A DNA stretch of 18,728 nt from positions 1-18,728 of the forward strand of contig JAFZXR010000023.1 of the NCBI GenBank assembly GCA_017616675.1. The letters run 5' to 3'. This document shows positions 7,053 through 15,796 of this stretch, piece after piece. Below the pieces are notes generated by a model, which was given only the letters and a program-made list of their open reading frames with translations, was not told where the DNA came from and searched no databases. Positions within the stretch are counted from its first letter, which is position 1; the number at the start of each line of letters is the position of its first letter. Source of the DNA: Bacteroidales bacterium (GTDB lineage: Bacteria > Bacteroidota > Bacteroidia > Bacteroidales > F082). The translations under genes were made by a program, and so were the position numbers.

Positions 7053-7880
7053 ATGAAAAGAAGCCTTTTCCTAATAGGCCTATGCCTATTTTGCAATCAT
7101 TGCTTTTCCTGGAATTTATCAGGTGTTGCAGGTGCTCGCAGCAATGCGACGGGTAATTGTTCAGTGTCGTTCAACGACTTCTGGAGCATTCAAAACAATC
7201 CGGCCGGTTTGGCCGACTATCACTTTCTCGGCGTAGGATTCTCCTACGAAAACCGATTCTTCATGAAAGAGCTGAGTTTTTACAACGCAGCCTTCGTGAT
7301 GCCAGTAAATATTGGCACTTTCGGACTCTCGATGAGTCGTTTCGGGTTTGAAAATTTCAACAAAAACAAACTCGGAATGGCTTATGCAAGAGATTTTAGT
7401 CCATATCTGAAAATGGGCTTAAAGCTCGACTATCTGCTCTTTAACTTCTCCGACGACTACGAAAAACGACGAACTGCAACGTTCGAACTGGGCATTCAGT
7501 CGGATATCACCGACGATTTGCGTATTGGCGTTTATGTCTTCAACCCTATCAACGTGAAGCTGAAAACCATTCATAATGAACGCGTTCCAGTCGTTTTCCG
7601 TTTCGGTTTCGCCTATAAGGTGACGAAAGATTTCTTGGCGACTTCCGAGGTGGAATATAACTCCGAAAATCGTCTCGATTATCGTTTCGGGCTGGAATAT
7701 CACACCTTAAACGAATTTTATATTCGAGTCGGCGTACATACCAATCCGGCGACAGCAAGCGTTGGCGTCGGATACACGCTAAACCGCGTAATTATTGACG
7801 TTTCCGCAAATATGAATCAATACACTGGTGTGTCGTTTCAAAGCAGTCTGATATTCAAAATAAAGGAGGTCGGATTATGA
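7053..7880 (+). CDS. PorV/UPF0164-like outer-membrane beta-barrel protein
   Basis: A 275-residue protein with a signal peptide (MKRSLFLIGL... to about residue 19, CFS|W). The mature N-terminus carries GARSNATGNCSVSFNDFWS and NNPAGLA (48-54), the pattern of the PorV/PorQ/UPF0164 group of FadL-like outer-membrane barrels. The rest is alternating beta-strand sequence with aromatic ends (for example GFSYENRFF, RFGLEYHTL, SVGVGYTL), expected to form a barrel. It is not a clear match to canonical PorV or PorQ of the type IX secretion system, so no symbol is given. Its stop overlaps the next start as ATGA and contains an upstream Shine-Dalgarno for it, so the two are translated together. A type IX accessory role is possible but not shown. 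Confidence 0.72.
   Translation: MKRSLFLIGLCLFCNHCFSWNLSGVAGARSNATGNCSVSFNDFWSIQNNPAGLADYHFLGVGFSYENRFFMKELSFYNAAFVMPVNIGTFGLSMSRFGFENFNKNKLGMAYARDFSPYLKMGLKLDYLLFNFSDDYEKRRTATFELGIQSDITDDLRIGVYVFNPINVKLKTIHNERVPVVFRFGFAYKVTKDFLATSEVEYNSENRLDYRFGLEYHTLNEFYIRVGVHTNPATASVGVGYTLNRVIIDVSANMNQYTGVSFQSSLIFKIKEVGL
7862..7870 (+). promoter_or_regulatory. Strong Shine-Dalgarno sequence for the HhH-barrel gene
   Basis: AAAGGAGGT lies 6 bases before the ATG at 7877 and inside the last codons of the upstream gene. It is the only near-perfect Shine-Dalgarno I see in the window; most other starts lack one, as is usual in Bacteroidota. It supports the chosen start and translational re-initiation. Confidence 0.8.
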
Positions 7881-9883
7881 AACGGATTATGATACCTTTA
7901 TTAATAATGCTTCCTTGTCTGGCTTTCGCGCAAAGCGACATAACTGATGAAATCATCATCGACCAGATTGAGCGGATGCTTGAAAACGACGATAATGCCG
8001 ATGAGCTCGACTTTACCGATCTTATCGAGAATTATTGGAATATATGCGAGAATAAAATCAATATCAACAATGCCGAAGAGCTGAATCAACTCATTGAGTT
8101 ACATTTAGTTAACGTTTTTATTATTGAAAATATAAATTCATATAGAAAAGATTTCGGCGATATAATGATGTTAGATGAGCTGACAATGATTGAGGGTATC
8201 GACGAGATGACTCTCAACATCCTGAAACCCTTGATTTGCTTTGAAAAACCGCCTGAAAATGATAAGCTGAAACTTAAAGATTTGTGGAAATATGGCAAAC
8301 ATCAGACTATCTTTCAAGTCGAGCAGTGTTTTAACGAAAAAGAAGGCTACAAAGAGGATAAATATCTCGGGAGTCCGCGGAAAATGCTGCTAAGATACGG
8401 TTTTAGCTCACGCAACAAGCTTGAATTCGGCTTTGCTATGGAGAAAGATGCCGGTGAGAAAAACATGCTCGATTTCGTGTCGTTTCACTGCGTTTTGCAT
8501 GACTGGAAATTTGTCAAGACCTTGGCTCTTGGTGACTATCAACTCGCTTTTGGTCAAGGAGTTACGATGGGTTCAGGGATGGCGTTTGCAGCCAGCGGAG
8601 GTTCACTTTTGCGAAAAACCAAGAAGATCCGTGCATCTAAATCGGCCAACGAAGCCAGATATCTGCGAGGAGTTGCTACCACTTTGAATTACAAAAATGT
8701 CGACTTGACAGTCTTTTATTCGAATAAAAAAGCAGATGCCAACATCAGTGTCATCGACAGTCTTGGCGAGCCATTGATAGTGACTTCGCTGCAGCAGTCT
8801 GGATTGCATCGTACCGAGAGCGAACTCGCTGACCGTCATGCTATTACACAGCAATTATTTGGCGGAAATCTCAGCTATCGTGGCTCAAATTTCCAAATCG
8901 GATACACCATTCATAAAACACTACTGAGTTGCGAACTGAATCCAGATCCACGACTTTACAACACCTTTTACTTTCGCGGTAAATCGCTTGTAAATCAGGG
9001 AGTTGACTTTTATTATGTTTTGAGAAAAATAGCCTTTTACGGTGAAGCGGCTATCAGCGACAACAAAGCGCATGCAGCATTGATAGGCACGACTGTTCAA
9101 CCAGCGGGATATATCGATTTTACTGTGCTTTACAGATATTACGACAAGAAATACCAGAACTTTTACTGCAACGCCTTCGCCTCGGGTAGCGCGCGTAACG
9201 AAAAAGGGCTTTATCTTTCATCGTCGATTACGTTTGCACCGCGTTGGCGACTTATCGCCACCGCCGACTTCCCGCAGTCCGACTGGGTAAAAACCTCGGC
9301 CTACGCACCAAGCCGCGCGCAGGATTATAACTTGCAAATTGAACATCAAATAAATAGTAAATCATTGTTTTTCATTCAGTTACGATATAAAGACAAGGAG
9401 AAAAACGGTTCGAGCGAAAACACCTACATGCGCAGTCTGATTCACGACCGCAAGATGTCGCTTCGTTTTCACGTCACCTACCCTGTCGGCACCGATTTCA
9501 CACTGAAAAACCGAGTCGAATATATCGTCAACAAAGATGTGCTGAAAAATGGCACATGTTATCTGATATATCAGGATATACTGTATAATCCAGAGAGTCG
9601 ACCTTACAGTATTGCTTTCCGTTATGCGCTCTTCGACAGCCCAACAGGCGCCGTCTACGCTTACGAAAACGACGTGCTCAACGCCTTCGCCATCGGCAGC
9701 TTCTACCACAAAGGCATGAGAATCTATCTTTTAGGCAAGGTGAAAATCCGATGGGGACTCGCCATAAACGCAAAGATTGGTTGTACAATCTACAGCGACG
9801 TCAACGAAATAGGCAGCGGACTCGAGAAAATCGATGGAAACGTGAAGACTGAAGGGAAAATCCAGATAATTTGGAAAATTTAA
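7877..9883 (+). CDS. Secreted helix-hairpin-helix (ComEA-like) plus beta-barrel protein
   Basis: A 668-residue protein found in this form in Bacteroidota. A signal peptide covers residues 1-19 (MKRIMIPLLI..., cleavage after AFA or AFAQ). Residues about 60-122 form a ComEA-like helix-hairpin-helix region: ININNAEELNQL, then YRKDFGDIMMLDELTMIEGID and a final helix ending LKPLICFEKP. From about 140 to the end the sequence is rich in amphipathic beta-strands and ends in KIQIIWKI, consistent with an outer-membrane barrel. HhH units of this type often bind DNA without sequence specificity, so a role in handling extracellular DNA is conceivable; this is inference. It follows the PorV-like gene with a 4-base overlap and converges with the DUF58 gene, overlapping by 4 bases. 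Confidence 0.75.
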   Translation: MKRIMIPLLIMLPCLAFAQSDITDEIIIDQIERMLENDDNADELDFTDLIENYWNICENKININNAEELNQLIELHLVNVFIIENINSYRKDFGDIMMLDELTMIEGIDEMTLNILKPLICFEKPPENDKLKLKDLWKYGKHQTIFQVEQCFNEKEGYKEDKYLGSPRKMLLRYGFSSRNKLEFGFAMEKDAGEKNMLDFVSFHCVLHDWKFVKTLALGDYQLAFGQGVTMGSGMAFAASGGSLLRKTKKIRASKSANEARYLRGVATTLNYKNVDLTVFYSNKKADANISVIDSLGEPLIVTSLQQSGLHRTESELADRHAITQQLFGGNLSYRGSNFQIGYTIHKTLLSCELNPDPRLYNTFYFRGKSLVNQGVDFYYVLRKIAFYGEAAISDNKAHAALIGTTVQPAGYIDFTVLYRYYDKKYQNFYCNAFASGSARNEKGLYLSSSITFAPRWRLIATADFPQSDWVKTSAYAPSRAQDYNLQIEHQINSKSLFFIQLRYKDKEKNGSSENTYMRSLIHDRKMSLRFHVTYPVGTDFTLKNRVEYIVNKDVLKNGTCYLIYQDILYNPESRPYSIAFRYALFDSPTGAVYAYENDVLNAFAIGSFYHKGMRIYLLGKVKIRWGLAINAKIGCTIYSDVNEIGSGLEKIDGNVKTEGKIQIIWKI

Positions 9884-10806
9884 TACAGTTTCTGTCTTTT
9901 TATCAGATACGCTGTCAGCACCTGGTCGTACAGCTTGTTGATGTCGGCTTCGACGTAGTCAATCTGATATTGGTAGCAGTGGCGCAGCAGCTCGTCTTTG
10001 CGCGCCTTCATAATCTGCTCGTATTTCTCCTTCACCTCCATCGGGTTGAGCTTCACAACATCGCCCGACTCAAGGTCGACAAAACGATACGGCCGGTTCT
10101 CAAACTCCAGCTTTTGCTCGAGAAGTCCGTCGTGGACATGGAACAGCACCACTTCGTGTTTGTTGTAACGCAGATGCTCGAGAGCGGCAAACAAATCGTC
10201 GTACGAAGCCATGTTTTCCAGCATGTCGCTGAAGATGATGATCAGCGAGCGTTTATGCGTCATCTCAGCAATCTTGTGCAGACAAGCCGTGGCGTTGGTT
10301 TCCTTCTTCTCGTTTTTGTTGTAAGGCAACAGCAGCTTCTCCAACTCATTGTAAATCATGTTGATATGCACTGGAGCGAGCTTGGCCTCGGTGTGAATAG
10401 TCACGTCGTCGTCAAACAGATCCAAGCCCACCGCATCACGTTGGCGGCGCATCAGCTCCATCAGCGAAGCTGCGCTGTAAACTGCAAACCACAGCTTATT
10501 AGGATGCTGATAATCAAGTTGTTGACGCACAGGGAAATACATACTCGAGCTTGTATCCACCACAAGCTGGCAACGGAGGTTGGTCTCCTCCTCATAGCGT
10601 TTCACAAAGAGCTTTTCGGTCCGGCCATAAAGCTTCCAGTCGATATTACGGATCGGCTCGCCAGTATTGTACAGACGGTGTTCCGCAAACTCGACTGAAA
10701 ACCCATGGAACGGACTCTTGTGAAGTCCAGTTATAAAACCCTCGACAATCTGCCGAGCGTGAAACTCAAGACTCCCAAGAGGCGCAATGTTGCTTTTATT
10801 CAGCAC
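9880..10806 (-). CDS. DUF58 domain protein with vWA-like metal site
   Basis: A 308-residue soluble protein of the DUF58 family. Conserved family parts are HGFSVEFAEHRLYNTGE (34-50), the IDWK element (55-58) and FVKRYEEETNLRCQLVVDTSSSM (67-89), where D84-x-S86-x-S88 forms a vWA-type MIDAS. A stop codon lies two codons upstream of the GTG at 10806, so GTG is the most upstream possible start and fits the conserved N-terminus (a short lead, then PLGSLEFHARQIVEGFITG). DUF58 genes usually neighbour a MoxR ATPase; none is present here. It is separated from trxA by a hairpin element. The role is unknown; MoxR/DUF58 pairs are often thought to act in chaperone-like maturation. Confidence 0.88.
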   Translation of the reverse strand: MLNKSNIAPLGSLEFHARQIVEGFITGLHKSPFHGFSVEFAEHRLYNTGEPIRNIDWKLYGRTEKLFVKRYEEETNLRCQLVVDTSSSMYFPVRQQLDYQHPNKLWFAVYSAASLMELMRRQRDAVGLDLFDDDVTIHTEAKLAPVHINMIYNELEKLLLPYNKNEKKETNATACLHKIAEMTHKRSLIIIFSDMLENMASYDDLFAALEHLRYNKHEVVLFHVHDGLLEQKLEFENRPYRFVDLESGDVVKLNPMEVKEKYEQIMKARKDELLRHCYQYQIDYVEADINKLYDQVLTAYLIKRQKLY

Positions 10807-10822
10807 CTTTTATAATGAAATG

Positions 10823-10894
10823 GTTTTAGTCGTCAATTTTGAAGGCCTTCAGCTTTCGAAGAAAGGTGGCCAGCCGAAAAATGACGATTAAAAC
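10823..10894. repeat. Long imperfect inverted repeat with nested hairpins, after trxA
   Basis: An 18-base arm at 10823-10840 pairs with 10877-10894 with two mismatches. Inside it lie the palindrome GAAGGCCTTC (10841-10850), paired GGCC blocks (10844-10847 and 10868-10871) and a short hairpin CTTTC-GAA-GAAAG (10853-10865). On the minus strand it begins one base after the trxA stop, so it could act as a terminator or 3' stabiliser, though no U-tract follows. Its structure and placement also fit a dispersed palindromic element (REP- or MITE-like); copy number cannot be judged from one window. Confidence 0.6.
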
Positions 10895-10895
10895 A

Positions 10896-11213
10896 CTATA
10901 ATAACTTTTTCAGCTTCTCTTCAAACGATGCCTTTGGAGCTGCTCCGACATTCTTGTCGACGATTTCACCGTTCTTGAAGAAGAGGACGGTCGGGACGTT
11001 TCTGATGCCGTATTTTGCTGATATTCCCGGGCATTCGTCGACGTCGACTTTTGCAACCACCGCCTTGCCGGCGAATTCGTCTGAGAGCTGATCCATATAA
11101 GGAGCAATCATGCGGCACGGACCGCACCATGTTGCGCCAAAGTCAACCATTACTGGGAGTTCCGACTTCAAAACCTCAGCTTCGAAGTTCTGTTCTGTGA
11201 TATGTACTGCCAT
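10896..11213 (-). CDS. trxA: Thioredoxin
   Basis: Cytoplasmic thiol-disulfide oxidoreductase of 105 residues, the standard length. The active site WCGPC is at 29-33 in the DFGATWCGPCRMIAPYM stretch, and the cis-proline loop is RNVPTVLFF. It begins 12 bases after the dnaE stop, so the two are probably cotranscribed. Thioredoxin is the usual reductant for methionine sulfoxide reductases, so it could serve the fRMsr encoded in this window, but that is family knowledge, not a context signal. The hairpin element follows its stop directly. Confidence 0.97.
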   Translation of the reverse strand: MAVHITEQNFEAEVLKSELPVMVDFGATWCGPCRMIAPYMDQLSDEFAGKAVVAKVDVDECPGISAKYGIRNVPTVLFFKNGEIVDKNVGAAPKASFEEKLKKLL

Positions 11214-11225
11214 AATTTTAAATTT

Positions 11226-14200
11226 TTATTTTGATAAATCGTAAGTTACTAAATCTTTATAATCATTCAACTTTTTGAAAACCGCCTCCGCATTGATCTT
11301 GCCTTTCTCAGGATGCGTCGAGCAAGTCATACGATTCGACTTGTCAACAAGCATTATCGAATACGGCTGATTTCCTGGATTTTCTTTAAAAATATCGATG
11401 ATAGCTTTAACATTTTCGCTATCCAACTTATTGATATTCAATTTGAATTTCGCTTCGCGTGACGATTTGCTGAAGACATCGTCGAGCAAAGCCACCTCTT
11501 GAACTTTCAGCTCATTCGGACGTTTCTTTTCATCCGGCAAATCTCTGTTTCCATAAGGTTCCTGCACTATTCCTGTAATCATCAGCGGCGTTCCGACGAC
11601 GAAGAGATGCTTGTAATTGCATTTCATATAAGCCTCGCCAAAGAGGGCAAACGAATAGCTACTCGTCTGATCCTCAATGGTATATTTGCCATATGCCTTG
11701 CCGTTTTTCGAGGTCAATTCGGCAACATTTGTGACAATGCCGGCCACATGCACCGTAGTACCCTTCTTGTTTCTGATAATCTCCGGCAAATTCTCGAGTT
11801 TCGCGTCGGTGAAATACTTTATCGTGTATTCGTAAGCGTCGAGAGGATGCGAGCTCAGATAGAAACCGATTGCTTCCTTCTCCTCGTCGAGCATCTTCAC
11901 GTTCGACCAATGCTCACATTCAGGGATGTCGAGTTTAAACAGGTCGTCGCCGCCAGCAGCCTCAAGCTCTCCGAAGAGGTCGATTTGTGCGTTGTTTTTG
12001 CGCTCATTGCTAGCATTTACTTGCTTTATCGACTTCTCGATGAAGTTCATCTTCTCGCCTGGAGCGATGTAGAAATATGCCGCACGATGTAATTCGGTGA
12101 AATCGCTGAAAGCGCCAGCTCTTGCTAGCTGTTCCAATACTTTTCTGTTAAGCTGCCGTGCGCCTACCCTCGCCATGAAATCGGCAAAACTGGTAAAACG
12201 GCCATTCGCCTCGCGCTCGTCTTTGATGACATCGGCCACCTCGCCAATACCCTTGATGCCGCCCATTCCATAGCAGATATTGCCTTGCTCGTCGACAGTA
12301 AACTTGTATTCCGACTTATTGACATTCGGTGGTAACACATTGATTTTCATTCGTTTACACTCGTCAAGCATAAAGATAACCTCTTCAGCATCACGAATGC
12401 TCGAATTCAAGACCGCCGCCATAAACTCTGCCGGATAATGGGCCTTGAGATATGCCGTCTGATAAGCAATCCACGAATAACATGTAGCGTGCGACTTGTT
12501 GAAAGCGTACGAAGCAAATTTCTCCCAGTCGTTCCAGATCTTCTCGAGAATCTTAGCGTCGTGACCGAGCTCCTGACCTTGTTTCATGAACTTGTCCTTG
12601 AGCTCCATCATCTTCGCTATCTGCTTCTTACCCATGGCTTTACGCAGGGTGTCCGACTCGCCTCGGGTGAAGTTGGCCAGCTGTCGCGACAGAAGCATCA
12701 CCTGCTCCTGATACACCGTCACGCCGTAGGTATCCTTCAGATATTTCTCCATCTCCGGGAAGTCGTACGTGATCGGCTCTTTGCCATGCTTACGCGCGAT
12801 GAAATTCGGGATGTATTCCATCGGGCCCGGACGATAGAGCGCGTTCATAGCGATAAGGTCCTCAAACACCGTGGGCTTCAGCTCGCGCAGGTATTTCTGC
12901 ATGCCAGGCGATTCGAACTGGAACGTGCCGATGGTGTTGCCCGAACTGAACAAAGCGAAAGTCTTCTTATCGTCGATTGGGATATGGTCGATGTCGAGGT
13001 CGATGCCCCGCGTCTTCTTGATATTCGCCAAGGCGTCCTTAATCTGCGTGAGCGTCTTCAGTCCCAAGAAGTCCATCTTGATGAGACCGACGTTCTCAAC
13101 CACGTGTCCATCGTATTGAGTAACAAGCACATCCTCGCCCGTATCCTTATCTTTGATTGTACAGACCGGAGCGAATTTCGTAAGGTCGTCGGCACCGATG
13201 ATGACGCCGCAGGCATGGATGCCCACCTGGCGGTTTGTATCTTCGAGTTCCTCAGCATACGTTAGCATTGACGACACATTCTCATCGTCGCCTTCAACCA
13301 GTTTTTTAAGCTCAGGAACGTATTTGTAACAGTTTTTGAGATTTACCTTCGGCGACTTGCCCTTCTCATCCTTGATGTTATCAGGGAAGCTGCGATCAGG
13401 AATGTAACTCTTGATGGTGGCGACATCCGAGAGCGGAATCTTCTGCACACGGCTCACATCCTGGATGGCCGATTTCGCTGCCATTGTGCCGTAAGTGATG
13501 ATATGCGCCACCTTCTCCTTGCCATATTTCTGCGTGATCCAGTCGAGAACCTTGCCACGGCCATCGTCATCAAAGTCAACGTCGATATCAGGCAACGAGA
13601 TACGGTCAGGATTGAGGAAACGCTCGAAAAGTAAGTCGTACTTCAGCGGGTCAACATCAGTGATTTTCAAGCAGTAAGCCACCACCGAACCTGCTGCCGA
13701 GCCACGTCCCGGACCGACCGAGACGCCGAGTTCTTCGCGCGCACCACGGATATAGTCGGCAACTATCAAGAAGTATCCCGGGAATCCCATCGATTTCATG
13801 GTGTGCAGCTCGAAGTTGATTCGCTCTATCTGCTCGTCGGTGAGCTTCTCGCCATAGCGCATCTTTGCGCCTTCCCAAGCTAGTTTTGCGAGATAGTCGG
13901 CCTCAAGTTTGATGCGGTACAGCTTCTCGTAGCCGCCCATTTTCTTGATCTTCTTCTCGCCTGCCTCGCGACTCATCACCTCATTGCCATGCTCGTCACG
14001 CGTAAACTCGTTGTAAAGATCCTCTTCGGTATATTTTTTCTTATATTCTTCGACAGTTCCGAACTCTTCTGGGATGCTAAACTCCGGCATTATCGGGTCG
14101 GAATTAATGGAATACGTCTCCACCTTATCGGCGATTTCCATAGTGTTTGCGAGCACTTCCGGCACATCGGAGAATATCTTGTACATCTCTTCCGGCGTCT

Positions 14201-15722
14201 TGAGCCACTCTTGCTTGGTGTAATGCAGACGCGTCGGATCGTCGAGGTCTTTGCCAGTACTTAAGCATATCAGGCGGTCGTGAGCCTCGCCGTGCTCTTC
14301 CTCCACGAAATGTGCGTCATTGGTAGCAATTACTTTGGTTTTTGTCTTTTTAGCAAGCTCAAAAATTACCTTATTGACTTCCACCTGACGGGCGTAGACT
14401 TCCTGGTCGCCGCCTGGTTTGTCGGTCTTATGTCGTTGAACCTCAAGGTAATAGTCATCGCCGAACAGCGATTTAAACCATTTGATAGTCTCTTCAGCGC
14501 CTTTGATGTCGCCGTTCATAATCTTCTGCGGCACCTCGCCACCCAGACAAGCCGAAGTTACGATAAGTCCTTCGTGATATTTTTCCAAAAGCGAATGGTC
14601 GATACGCGGATTATAGTAGAAACCGTCGGTATATGCTATTGACGCGAGCTTACAAAGGTTTTTGTAGCCCGTTTTGTTTTTTGCCAATAAGATAAGATGC
14701 CAGCCGCGGTCGTTACGTCCTTCACGCTTGTCGATGCTCACTGGAGCGCAATATGCCTCAGTTCCGAAAATCGGCTTGAAGTTGGCACCGTCTTTGTTCA
14801 CCTTATCGGCATAATCGGCTAACTCTTTTATTCCAAACATGTTACCATGATCAGTAAGCGCCATGGCATGCATGTTGTATTTCAGACATTTGTCGACCAA
14901 ATCCGGAATCTTCGACATTCCGTCGAGGATGGAGAAATGCGAGTGCACGTGCAGATGCGTAAACTGTATAGCATCAGTATTTTCAGGCGTTTCCGTAGGT
15001 TTCTCTTCTTTCTTTTCTTCTACTTTAGGCTTTTCTTTTGCCTCATAATTCGGCTTAATCTCGATTCCAGCCGCTTTTATGACATCGGGATTCGCCTCGC
15101 GGAACTTTTTGAAGAACTCCTCTCCTTCCGGAATATCAGTATTATCAAGCACTCCACGACGCACGCATTCCAAAAACACGCGCGTTGTAGCCTCCACATC
15201 GGCGCAGGCGTTATGAGCTGAGCTGAAGTCTTCGCCAAACAGAAGTTTATGAAAATCAATGAGTTTAGGAAGTTTAAAACGTCCGTGACCACCACCTGGG
15301 AATTGGCAGAATTCGGCCGTCTTTTCGGTGCAGGTATCGACGATTTTCCAATTCGGCAAAGGATTCTCGCCACGGTCACGCAGAAATTCGCAGCCAACGA
15401 TGCTGAGGTCGAAGTTAATATTATGTCCGACAAGGTATTTCGCCTTTTTAGCGGCCTCGAGGAACATATTCAAGACATCGGTAAGTGCTTCGCCGTGTTC
15501 GAGAGCATATTCAGTGGAGATGCCGTGTACCATCTTGGCATTGATAGGAATCTCAAAGCCTTCGGGGCGCACGATATGATTCTGGGCTTCGACGAAGTTG
15601 CCGAGCTCATCGTGCAGCTGCCATGCAATCTGTACCATCCGTGGCCAGTTGTCGAAGTTGGTCAGCGGGGCGTTATACAGCAGTGGCAAGCCAGTGGTCT
15701 CGGTGTCGAAAATCAGAAACAT
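11226..15722 (-). CDS. dnaE: DNA polymerase III alpha subunit with fused N-terminal DnaQ-like exonuclease
   Basis: The replicative polymerase, 1498 residues, longer than the roughly 1160-1280 of ordinary DnaE because of an N-terminal DEDDh exonuclease (about 1-190). Exonuclease residues are D6 and E8 (FDTET), D105 (HNINFD) and H170/D175 (HNACAD). A Lys/Glu/Pro-rich linker (about 225-250) follows. The PHP domain (about 253-480) keeps its metal ligands: H256 and H258, DHGN at 291-294, E322, C392, and D469/H471. The palm shows GPGRGSAAGS (670-679), PDIDVDF (711-717) and the third catalytic aspartate in KMDFLGLKTL (D884). A helix-hairpin-helix lies near 1153-1165, a beta-clamp motif QIDLF at 1246-1250 and an OB fold at about 1323-1410. 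trxA follows after 12 bases. The start is the ATG at 15722. Confidence 0.97.
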   Translation of the reverse strand: MFLIFDTETTGLPLLYNAPLTNFDNWPRMVQIAWQLHDELGNFVEAQNHIVRPEGFEIPINAKMVHGISTEYALEHGEALTDVLNMFLEAAKKAKYLVGHNINFDLSIVGCEFLRDRGENPLPNWKIVDTCTEKTAEFCQFPGGGHGRFKLPKLIDFHKLLFGEDFSSAHNACADVEATTRVFLECVRRGVLDNTDIPEGEEFFKKFREANPDVIKAAGIEIKPNYEAKEKPKVEEKKEEKPTETPENTDAIQFTHLHVHSHFSILDGMSKIPDLVDKCLKYNMHAMALTDHGNMFGIKELADYADKVNKDGANFKPIFGTEAYCAPVSIDKREGRNDRGWHLILLAKNKTGYKNLCKLASIAYTDGFYYNPRIDHSLLEKYHEGLIVTSACLGGEVPQKIMNGDIKGAEETIKWFKSLFGDDYYLEVQRHKTDKPGGDQEVYARQVEVNKVIFELAKKTKTKVIATNDAHFVEEEHGEAHDRLICLSTGKDLDDPTRLHYTKQEWLKTPEEMYKIFSDVPEVLANTMEIADKVETYSINSDPIMPEFSIPEEFGTVEEYKKKYTEEDLYNEFTRDEHGNEVMSREAGEKKIKKMGGYEKLYRIKLEADYLAKLAWEGAKMRYGEKLTDEQIERINFELHTMKSMGFPGYFLIVADYIRGAREELGVSVGPGRGSAAGSVVAYCLKITDVDPLKYDLLFERFLNPDRISLPDIDVDFDDDGRGKVLDWITQKYGKEKVAHIITYGTMAAKSAIQDVSRVQKIPLSDVATIKSYIPDRSFPDNIKDEKGKSPKVNLKNCYKYVPELKKLVEGDDENVSSMLTYAEELEDTNRQVGIHACGVIIGADDLTKFAPVCTIKDKDTGEDVLVTQYDGHVVENVGLIKMDFLGLKTLTQIKDALANIKKTRGIDLDIDHIPIDDKKTFALFSSGNTIGTFQFESPGMQKYLRELKPTVFEDLIAMNALYRPGPMEYIPNFIARKHGKEPITYDFPEMEKYLKDTYGVTVYQEQVMLLSRQLANFTRGESDTLRKAMGKKQIAKMMELKDKFMKQGQELGHDAKILEKIWNDWEKFASYAFNKSHATCYSWIAYQTAYLKAHYPAEFMAAVLNSSIRDAEEVIFMLDECKRMKINVLPPNVNKSEYKFTVDEQGNICYGMGGIKGIGEVADVIKDEREANGRFTSFADFMARVGARQLNRKVLEQLARAGAFSDFTELHRAAYFYIAPGEKMNFIEKSIKQVNASNERKNNAQIDLFGELEAAGGDDLFKLDIPECEHWSNVKMLDEEKEAIGFYLSSHPLDAYEYTIKYFTDAKLENLPEIIRNKKGTTVHVAGIVTNVAELTSKNGKAYGKYTIEDQTSSYSFALFGEAYMKCNYKHLFVVGTPLMITGIVQEPYGNRDLPDEKKRPNELKVQEVALLDDVFSKSSREAKFKLNINKLDSENVKAIIDIFKENPGNQPYSIMLVDKSNRMTCSTHPEKGKINAEAVFKKLNDYKDLVTYDLSK

Positions 15723-15788
15723 AATTTTATCTTTTTCTACTCAGTTTTTATTGATTATCAATATCAATTTTCGGATGAAATCAACCTT

Positions 15789-15796
15789 CAAAGATA
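15789..15796 (-). promoter_or_regulatory. Candidate -7 box of dnaE
   Basis: On the minus strand the sequence reads TATCTTTG, a full match to TAnnTTTG, 66 bases upstream of the dnaE ATG. No good -33 TTTG is seen at the expected distance, so the call rests on the -7 box and position. Confidence 0.5.

Noticed and set aside
9871..10698. 275-codon plus-strand open frame opposite the DUF58 gene
   Set aside because: It is antisense to a clearly conserved protein, its translation is low-complexity His/Val/Leu-rich with no motif, and no promoter or start signal supports it.
12438..13265. 275-codon plus-strand open frame inside dnaE
   Set aside because: Antisense to conserved polymerase sequence; the translation shows no domain and is explained by the codon bias of dnaE.
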